Source: a bacterium (GTDB lineage Bacteria > Patescibacteriota > Minisyncoccia > UBA6257 > Colwellbacteraceae). From it: 26,097 bases of DNA. Under the pieces are notes generated by a model, which made no database searches, had not been told where the DNA came from, and worked only from the letters and a program-made list of their open reading frames with translations. The position numbers and the translations under genes are program-made. Position 1 is the first letter of the stretch. Each line of letters begins with the position of its first letter. Shown one piece after another: positions 20,796 through 26,097 of this stretch. Location: contig JAKCBB010000007.1 in the NCBI GenBank assembly GCA_021839365.1, forward strand, positions 1-26,097, read 5' to 3'.

Positions 20796-23186
20796 TCACG
20801 CAACTTCCGCGCTTCGTTTTTCAACCCAAGCCCAGAATACCTTTGTAAGTTCCGTTATTTGCATCCATCCAAAAGACCAGACCCAGACGAACGCAATAAG
20901 CCATACCGGAATTCTCGGCATTAAGAATCCAAAGTAGGCCATAAGCGTTCCCGATACCTGGCTAAATAAAGAAGCGAATATTACGGTCCTGCTCGGAAGA
21001 TATTTCCACCAGCGCTCGCCGGTGTGCGCCACGTAGATAAGCATCTGCCCGGATATTATTAGTTTTAGAAAGAATACGGTTTGGATAGTGGCCCAGCTGA
21101 AGTGCCAAACACTCACCATTAGAACGAAGATTACCAAGCTGTTTGCGGTTCCGGCCATACCGAAAGACAAAGAACGCTTCAACCTGGAAACGGCGTTTAT
21201 TCTAGCCGGCCTCTGAGCTATCTTAACCCGATCATATCCGAGGCTTATAATCGGCAAGTCGTTTAAGAGGGCTATTATAAGTATCTGTAAAGGAGTTATC
21301 GGGTAATTGCCGTAAGCCAATCCCAGAACCGCGATGGTAATAATGAGCCTGAAGCTTTCTGAAATCCTGTATAGGGAATAGGTATAAAGACGCGCAAAAA
21401 TTCTTCTGGCTTCTACTATTCCATCTTTAATGACGGACAATCCCGGAGTAAGCAAGACCATGTCGGCCGCGCTTTTCAAGGCATCAACCGCATTTTGCAC
21501 CGCTATCCCGACATCCGCTGTTTTGATGGCGGGAAGATCGTTAACTCCATCCCCGGTAACGGCTACCACGTACTGCTTCTTGGCCAGCTGGGCTATATGG
21601 TACTTGTCTATCGGCAGTATCTCGCTAAAAACATTTTTGCCGTTTAGCCAATCCGGTCCGGTTTTTTCCCAATCAATCGTAGCCAGATCTTTTCTTGAAA
21701 GAACTTGTCCCTGAAACCCCAGCTCTCCGGCGACTCTGACGCTTATATCGTGACTGTCTCCGGTGAGCATTTTAATGTCTATGCCTCGGCTTTTCATGAA
21801 ATCTATGACGTCCTGTGTTCCCGGCTGAAGCGTATCCGAGAGAAGGAGCGTCCCGACAAGAGACATATCTTTTTCGTCGCCTGATTTATGTATTGCTACG
21901 GCCAGTGTCCGGTAGCCGTTTTTTGCAGCTTCCGCGACATCGTTTTCTAATTTCTTTTTAATGCCGTCGCTTTCCATAAGCAGAGACTCGACTATTTGCG
22001 AAGCGCCTACGGTCGCGGTCGTTTTTTCTCCGTTGATTTCGATAACCGCGGTTGCCCTTTTCCTGTCCGAGTCCGCCGGAGTGAGATCTATTACCTTGAA
22101 ATTCCTCTCGATTTTTTCCTCGTCGCCCCTGCGTACTATCGCCTGGCTGATAACGCTTTTATCCAATCGATCAGATGCGGCGTAAGCGTATAAAAGCGCT
22201 TCGTTTTCCGTATAGCCAGAATAGGAAATTATTTTTACTATATTTATCTCGTTTTTACTGAGCGTCCCGGTCTTATCGCTTAAAAGCAAATTAACGTTTG
22301 CCAGGTCTTCCAAAGCGGAAAGCCGGCGGACTATGGCATTTTTCTTTGCCAGCTCAAGAACTCCCAGAGTTATTATTAACGTCATGACCGTCGGTAAACT
22401 GACCGGTATGCCGGCTATAATAAGGCTTAATCCCAGCCTTATGAGATCGGTTAACGGAGCGTGCTTAAAAAGCAAAAAATACCCTATGACAATGAACACC
22501 GCCATAAGGCTGAGAATGGAGAGAAACTTGGAGATGGAGAGTATATCCTTTTCAAGAATGCTCCTCCTGGTGGTGCGGTCGACAAGCGTTATCGTTTTGC
22601 CGAAATAAGTATTCTTGCCGGTAGCCGAAACGATTCCATCTCCGCCTCCGGTAGCGACAAAAGAACCGGAATAAGCCGCGTCTCCCTGGTTTTTTTCCTT
22701 AGTCAGAGACTCTCCGGTAAGAACCGCCTCATTTATAGTCAGGTTTTTTGCGTCTATTAACTTGCAGTCGGCCGGAACCAGGTCGCCGACATTCAGCCGT
22801 ATAAGGTCGCCGGGTACGAGATATCTCGATTCCAAGAGCTTCCACTCACCGTCTCTTTTTACGCGTATGCTTATAGAAAGTTTTTCCTCAAGCTTTTCTA
22901 TGGCATTATCCGCCTTATTTTCTTCGTAGAACTGGACGGTAAAATTAACGGCTATAAGGAAAAGTATAAAGTAAAAATCAAACGTTTTTCCGTCCGCAAG
23001 GGACAAAATCGCGGCCGCGAAAAGCATAAGGGCTATAGGTGTTTTTACCCACTTCCAGATTTTTACAAACAAGCCGGCTTTCTTTTCTTTTATTTCGTTG
23101 TATCCGTATTTTTTTATTAAGCTTTCCGCTTCTGCGCTCGAGAGCCCGTCGCTCACGGAAATCGCGGTAGAGTTATTTGATTCCAT
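20796..23186 (-). CDS. P-type ATPase, P3A (proton pump) like
   Basis: A 796-residue cation pump. With the ATG at 23186 as start: actuator motif TGES at 157-160, phosphorylated Asp in DKTGTLS at 304-310, MLTGDS at 473-478 and hinge GDGVNDLPAIK at 545-555. About ten membrane spans are expected. The M4 segment IPVSLPTVMT and the M6 stretch ITPLQILIIALLNDLPIISL, with D643, resemble plasma-membrane H+-ATPases (IPVALPTV, ILNDGTIM), so proton export is the best guess; other cations cannot be excluded. An in-frame ATG at 23237 would add 17 residues and reach to within 8 nt of the upstream gene; I chose the inner start because the extra residues do not look like the family. It probably belongs to the same transcript as the NRAMP gene. 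Confidence 0.92.
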   Translation of the reverse strand: MESNNSTAISVSDGLSSAEAESLIKKYGYNEIKEKKAGLFVKIWKWVKTPIALMLFAAAILSLADGKTFDFYFILFLIAVNFTVQFYEENKADNAIEKLEEKLSISIRVKRDGEWKLLESRYLVPGDLIRLNVGDLVPADCKLIDAKNLTINEAVLTGESLTKEKNQGDAAYSGSFVATGGGDGIVSATGKNTYFGKTITLVDRTTRRSILEKDILSISKFLSILSLMAVFIVIGYFLLFKHAPLTDLIRLGLSLIIAGIPVSLPTVMTLIITLGVLELAKKNAIVRRLSALEDLANVNLLLSDKTGTLSKNEINIVKIISYSGYTENEALLYAYAASDRLDKSVISQAIVRRGDEEKIERNFKVIDLTPADSDRKRATAVIEINGEKTTATVGASQIVESLLMESDGIKKKLENDVAEAAKNGYRTLAVAIHKSGDEKDMSLVGTLLLSDTLQPGTQDVIDFMKSRGIDIKMLTGDSHDISVRVAGELGFQGQVLSRKDLATIDWEKTGPDWLNGKNVFSEILPIDKYHIAQLAKKQYVVAVTGDGVNDLPAIKTADVGIAVQNAVDALKSAADMVLLTPGLSVIKDGIVEARRIFARLYTYSLYRISESFRLIITIAVLGLAYGNYPITPLQILIIALLNDLPIISLGYDRVKIAQRPARINAVSRLKRSLSFGMAGTANSLVIFVLMVSVWHFSWATIQTVFFLKLIISGQMLIYVAHTGERWWKYLPSRTVIFASLFSQVSGTLMAYFGFLMPRIPVWLIAFVWVWSFGWMQITELTKVFWAWVEKRSAEVA

Positions 23187-23245
23187 AAACAATCGATATT
23201 TTAAGAAGTACGACGCCTTGTTTTTATAATAACACAATGCCGATT

Positions 23246-24502
23246 TTATAAAGTGGATAAGTATCCGATTGCGACGGCTGTCATTACTACCAAGGTTATG
23301 ATGCCTATCGTTTGCACAACGGGGGTGGTGATTTTGTCGCCGACAATTTTTTTGTTTCTAGCGAGCCGGAGAAGGAGATATATTATGGGAGGGGTTATTA
23401 TCGTATAAAGCACTGCCGTGTATATAAGAAGTTGCACCGGATTAAGATGCAGGACGTTTAGGCCTAACCCCGCAAGCATGGCGATTATTATCACGAGATA
23501 GAATTTACTGGCCTCCTTAAAGCGCTTATTTATTCCCTCTTTCCATCCGAATACCTCCGAGAACATGTAACCGACGCTTCCGGCCATCGTCGGTATGGCC
23601 AGGGCGCTGACCCCTATTATTCCCAGTCCGAAAATAAGGTAAGCCGCCGGCCCGAGCGCGGGCTTCAGCACTAACGCCACCTGATTAAAATCGCTTATCT
23701 GGCTTATATGGTAAAGCCTCAGTATCTGGGCTCCGCCGACTAGCATAAACCACGTCCCTATTTCCGAAAAAAGCATTCCCAAGAAAGTGTCTTCTCTCAT
23801 ATCCCGTATCCTTCGCGTGGTTATAAAGTATCTTCGGTGGCTTTCTTCCGTTTTTTCCTCTCTTTCTTCGACTTCTTCTCCGGATTGCCAGAAAAAAAGA
23901 TAAGGAGAAATAGTCGTTCCTAGTATGGCCGCGAGAAGCAATATATTTCCGGTTGTTAAAGAAAAAGAGGGGATGACAGTCGCTTTAAGCGAAGCGATCC
24001 AGGACACGTGCATATAAAACACGGTTATGATGTAAAAGACCAAGGATAAAGCGAACCACTTCATTATTTCGGAAAACCTTTTATATGAAAGAAAAATCAT
24101 CCCGGAGGTTATAAGAATCGCAACCACAGGCAGGATTATAAACCGAGATACATGAAACATGCTCTCGAGAATAATGGACATAGCCAGAAGATCGGCTCCT
24201 ATGTTTATGATTATCACAATGGACGAGATCAAGGCTATCCCTCCGGAAATTACCGGATGGTAATGCTCTTTGATAAGTTCCATTAAGCCCTTGCCGCTCT
24301 TTAACCCGAGTCTCCCTGAGATTTCCTGCACGGCATACATCATGGGGAACATAAAAAGAGCCAGCCAAAAAGACGCGGCGCCGAGCACTAGACCGGATTG
24401 TATATAGGTAAGCACTCCCGATGGATCGTCGTCGGCTACGCCGGTTATGATTCCCGGCCCGATTTTATCGGATATCCGTTTTAAGAATTTTATGTTTTGC
24501 AT
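23246..24502 (-). CDS. NRAMP-family divalent metal transporter, atypical motifs
   Basis: A 418-residue protein with about eleven membrane spans. The opening ISDKIGPGIITGVADDDPSG is the M1 region of the family, with DPSG (26-29) in place of the usual DPGN. In M6 the metal-binding Met of (A/G)xxMPH is missing: TTISPY (196-201). The polar loop after M6 is rich in Glu and Arg (about 209-236). The loss of the Met suggests a substrate other than Mn/Fe, for example Mg2+, as described for NRAMP-related Mg transporters; this is inference. ATG at 24502 chosen because upstream in-frame sequence lies in the previous gene and is not hydrophobic. It overlaps that gene by 13 nt. Confidence 0.9.
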   Translation of the reverse strand: MQNIKFLKRISDKIGPGIITGVADDDPSGVLTYIQSGLVLGAASFWLALFMFPMMYAVQEISGRLGLKSGKGLMELIKEHYHPVISGGIALISSIVIIINIGADLLAMSIILESMFHVSRFIILPVVAILITSGMIFLSYKRFSEIMKWFALSLVFYIITVFYMHVSWIASLKATVIPSFSLTTGNILLLAAILGTTISPYLFFWQSGEEVEEREEKTEESHRRYFITTRRIRDMREDTFLGMLFSEIGTWFMLVGGAQILRLYHISQISDFNQVALVLKPALGPAAYLIFGLGIIGVSALAIPTMAGSVGYMFSEVFGWKEGINKRFKEASKFYLVIIIAMLAGLGLNVLHLNPVQLLIYTAVLYTIITPPIIYLLLRLARNKKIVGDKITTPVVQTIGIITLVVMTAVAIGYLSTL

Positions 24503-25044
24503 ACGATGGGTTTGGAAATGATGTGTGCCGTAAAATAAATAGAGGCGAGCACCAAAACGGTTCCTGCGACATCGAACGTATATCCGCCGAAAGGAAGGCG
24601 ATGCGTTAACTCCGTTGCTCCGCTCAAACCCATTAACGACGACAGCAAAACCGAGCCGCAGGAGCTGCATCCGACGCCCAATAAACCGGCTATCATCCCG
24701 AGGCCGCTGAGTCCGGCCGAAGAAAGGACGGACGCGCGCCTCTTTATGTAGTAAGCGGCAAGGGCAAGGCTTATTCCTATGAGCAAAGCGTTTAAGATTG
24801 TTAAAATCTTTGCCGTCGTGGAAAATCCTGTTTGGAAATACCCGAAAGAAGCTTCGATTATGCTTATTTTTTCGATGTCGGTATAGCCGGAGGAAAAAAT
24901 AATTTTATTGAAAAAAGAGAAATTCGGTGACCAGATATATATCCAGAACACAATTGCGGCGATTAATATCGCCGCAATTGCGTAAGCCGGGTGACGCAAC
25001 ACCTCTCTTATGGTTTTAATTACCCCTCTGGCGTTGCGCCACAT
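24490..25044 (-). CDS. Small membrane protein with CxxC, next to the DsbA-like gene
   Basis: A 184-residue protein with about four membrane spans (about 20-38, 80-100, 113-140, 158-176). I do not recognise the family. The clearest motif is GVGCSSCGSVLL (C126, C129), at a membrane boundary, with a third Cys (C182) near the C-terminus. It lies 26 nt downstream of the DsbA-like gene and overlaps the NRAMP gene by 13 nt, so all three are likely one operon. A membrane redox partner that re-oxidises the DsbA-like protein is possible, but neither DsbB nor VKOR features are visible. No Shine-Dalgarno motif. Confidence 0.72.
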   Translation of the reverse strand: MWRNARGVIKTIREVLRHPAYAIAAILIAAIVFWIYIWSPNFSFFNKIIFSSGYTDIEKISIIEASFGYFQTGFSTTAKILTILNALLIGISLALAAYYIKRRASVLSSAGLSGLGMIAGLLGVGCSSCGSVLLSSLMGLSGATELTHRLPFGGYTFDVAGTVLVLASIYFTAHIISKPIVCKT

Positions 25045-25070
25045 GATTTAATTATCTTCTTAAGCCGGAA

Positions 25071-25850
25071 TTATTTTCCAGCGTTCTGCAGTTGGCTGTT
25101 TATCGCCTGCGTGAAAACCGAGGCAGGTTGTGCCCCTACTATAAGCTGTGTTCCTATTACAAAGCTCGGCGTGCTTACTATGCCCATCGAAGATCCCTCC
25201 TGCTTATCGGCGTCTATTTCCGCCTGATAGGCGGATTGGTTTTTGGCAATAGCGCTGCTTAACTGAGCGGTATTTATTCCCACGGCGCCGGCCATCCCAA
25301 GAAGCTTCTCTTCGGTTGCCCAACCGCTGTTCTCCTGGCCCTGGTGGCCGTAAACATAGGTGCGCCACTTGAAGTAACTCTGCGGATCGATGCTCCAAAT
25401 AGCTCGTCCCATGACTCCCGCAGTTTGCGAGTCCGATCCGAGGAATTGAAGATCTTTAAAGACAATTTTGACCTTTCCGGTATTAACGTAATCCCTGATT
25501 ATTGCCGGCAGGGTCTGCTCTTCAAACTGATCGCAGAACGGACATTGCCAATCCGACCACTCCGCTATTGTTACAGGGGCGTTTGGAGAACCTATAAACG
25601 GCTCGCCGGTTGTCTTTACGTTTTTTATATTGACTTGCTGGACCTGTCCCTGCTGTGTTTGGCCCTGATTTTGGGTCCCGCCGTTGTTGGTTTGGTTGCC
25701 GGTTAATCTTGGACCAAAGATTACCGCCGCGGCTATTATTATTCCCGCCGCCAAAACCGCTATAGGAAGAAGCGCCTGGCTGTTTCCGCTGCGCGCTTTC
25801 GCTTCGTGTTCGCTGTGCTCGTGGTGTTCCTGATGCTCGTGATTGGGCAT
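25071..25850 (-). CDS. Membrane-anchored DsbA-like thioredoxin with His-rich N-terminus
   Basis: A 259-residue protein. Residues 1-16 are His/Glu-rich (MPNHEHQEHHEHSEHE, six His), then one membrane span (about 27-46), a Gln/Asn-rich linker (about 51-72) and a thioredoxin-like DsbA domain. The active site is WQCPFCDQFE with C103 and C106; the cis-Pro loop is STPSFVIG. The CPFC dipeptide differs from the CPHC of E. coli DsbA. With one span and an N-terminal tail inside, the redox domain should face outside, and the His tail would sit in the cytoplasm, where it could bind metal. It would form or exchange disulfides in exported proteins, such as the Cys-rich pilins. It is the first gene of the minus-strand cluster and has its own promoter. 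Confidence 0.9.
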   Translation of the reverse strand: MPNHEHQEHHEHSEHEAKARSGNSQALLPIAVLAAGIIIAAAVIFGPRLTGNQTNNGGTQNQGQTQQGQVQQVNIKNVKTTGEPFIGSPNAPVTIAEWSDWQCPFCDQFEEQTLPAIIRDYVNTGKVKIVFKDLQFLGSDSQTAGVMGRAIWSIDPQSYFKWRTYVYGHQGQENSGWATEEKLLGMAGAVGINTAQLSSAIAKNQSAYQAEIDADKQEGSSMGIVSTPSFVIGTQLIVGAQPASVFTQAINSQLQNAGK

Positions 25851-25879
25851 GAAAGTTATTTCTCTATTCGACGTACGTT

Positions 25880-25908
25880 ATTTTAACTCCCTAAAAAACA
25901 GTATGCAA
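25880..25908 (-). promoter_or_regulatory. Promoter of the dsbA-like gene
   Basis: On the minus strand, TTGCAT (complement of 25903-25908), 17-nt spacer, TAAAAT (complement of 25880-25885). Start expected near 25873, giving a leader of about 23 nt. Likely drives the downstream cluster as far as the P-type ATPase or beyond. Confidence 0.55.
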
Positions 25909-26095
25909 CACCAGCCTGAATCTTGGAACTTATATTAGACTCCGGACTTTGGGCCGTGGACAACGAACCACCTCCCAACGACCGCGCCGTACCACAGCTC
26001 CAACGGAGACCGTATCCGGATAATGGAGGGTTACGGCCCCGCCAACCAACTCCCGAGATCATAGCAATGGTTCGGCAACCCCCGAATATCCTCCG
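25883..26095 (-). CDS. Doubtful partial reading frame at the window end
   Basis: Minus strand, open from the window edge to TAA at 25883-25885 (70 residues). The sequence (FGGCRT near the start, GYGLRWSCGTARSL in the middle, AGVAYCFLGS at the end) faintly resembles the end of FISUMP surface domains (GYYWSS...GFSVRC), but the match is weak. The segment is GC-rich (roughly 55-60%), like 1-240. It may instead be non-coding or part of another frame. The rest of 25851-26097 holds only the promoter of the DsbA-like gene. Confidence 0.2.
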   Translation of the reverse strand, partial: RRIFGGCRTIAMISGVGWRGRNPPLSGYGLRWSCGTARSLGGGSLSTAQSPESNISSKIQAGVAYCFLGS

Positions 26096-26097
26096 TT

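Noticed and set aside
1..26097. Recoding of UGA, as in Gracilibacteria and Absconditabacteria
   Set aside because: TGA ends prfA, pilC and the P-type ATPase gene at the expected places, and no conserved Gly is encoded by TGA.
1..26097. CRISPR arrays, insertion sequences, prophage genes
   Set aside because: No regularly spaced repeats, transposase or phage-like proteins were found.

Overview
The window looks like a chromosomal contig from a Candidate Phyla Radiation (Patescibacteria) bacterium, most likely of Parcubacteria type. The evidence is a divergent 16S rRNA with several mismatches to the usual 27F and 1492R primer sites, a type IV pilus locus with many pseudopilins and a GWAW-repeat secreted protein, and the gene run lepB-hisS-HIT-rpsU-ybeY-ftsA-ftsZ. 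Genes are short and tightly packed. TAA, TAG and TGA are all used as stops, so the code is standard. I could not place it below that level without a tree.

Layout. 1-780: 3' part of a pseudopilin fused to a LamG (concanavalin-like) domain, cut by the window edge. 785-1846 (minus): a short release factor 1 gene and rpmE. 1883-3717: a stand-alone 16S rRNA unit with a strong promoter and a 27-bp processing stem around the gene; no 23S, 5S or tRNA gene is next to it. 3788-4183: a single-domain response regulator. 4303-12817: pilus genes (major-type pilin, membrane protein, pilB, pilC, two pseudopilins, GWAW-repeat protein, PilX-like protein, PilM-PilN fusion). 12891-13400 (minus): pth. 13483-18871: lepB, hisS, HIT, rpsU, ybeY, ftsA, ftsZ, packed with short gaps or overlaps. 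19035-19436: a SpeD-family pyruvoyl decarboxylase. 19433-25850 (minus): ThpR-type RNA ligase/cyclic phosphodiesterase, SIMPL-domain protein, P-type ATPase, NRAMP-family transporter, a small CxxC membrane protein and a membrane-anchored DsbA-like thioredoxin. 25851-26097: the dsbA-like gene's promoter and a doubtful partial reading frame.

Main observation. The 16S 3' end appears to have lost the anti-Shine-Dalgarno sequence. Helix 45 is intact (stem, GGAA loop), but the five bases where CCUCC should be read AUUAA. In keeping with this, almost none of about 26 start codons has a Shine-Dalgarno motif, and several promoters lie so close to the start that the mRNA would be leaderless or nearly so (pth, lepB, rpmE). 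The same window carries rpsU (bS21, which sits next to the 16S 3' tail) and ybeY (which matures that end), and the release factor 1 gene lacks the whole N-terminal domain. Together they suggest a translation system that has moved away from Shine-Dalgarno initiation.

The pilus genes should build a surface fibre: PilB powers assembly, PilC and PilM-N form the inner-membrane platform, and several pilins with the E5 prepilin motif are substrates. No retraction ATPase, secretin or prepilin peptidase is in the window. The minus-strand cluster at 19433-25850 looks like envelope work: metal or proton transport (NRAMP, P-type ATPase) and extracytoplasmic disulfide chemistry.
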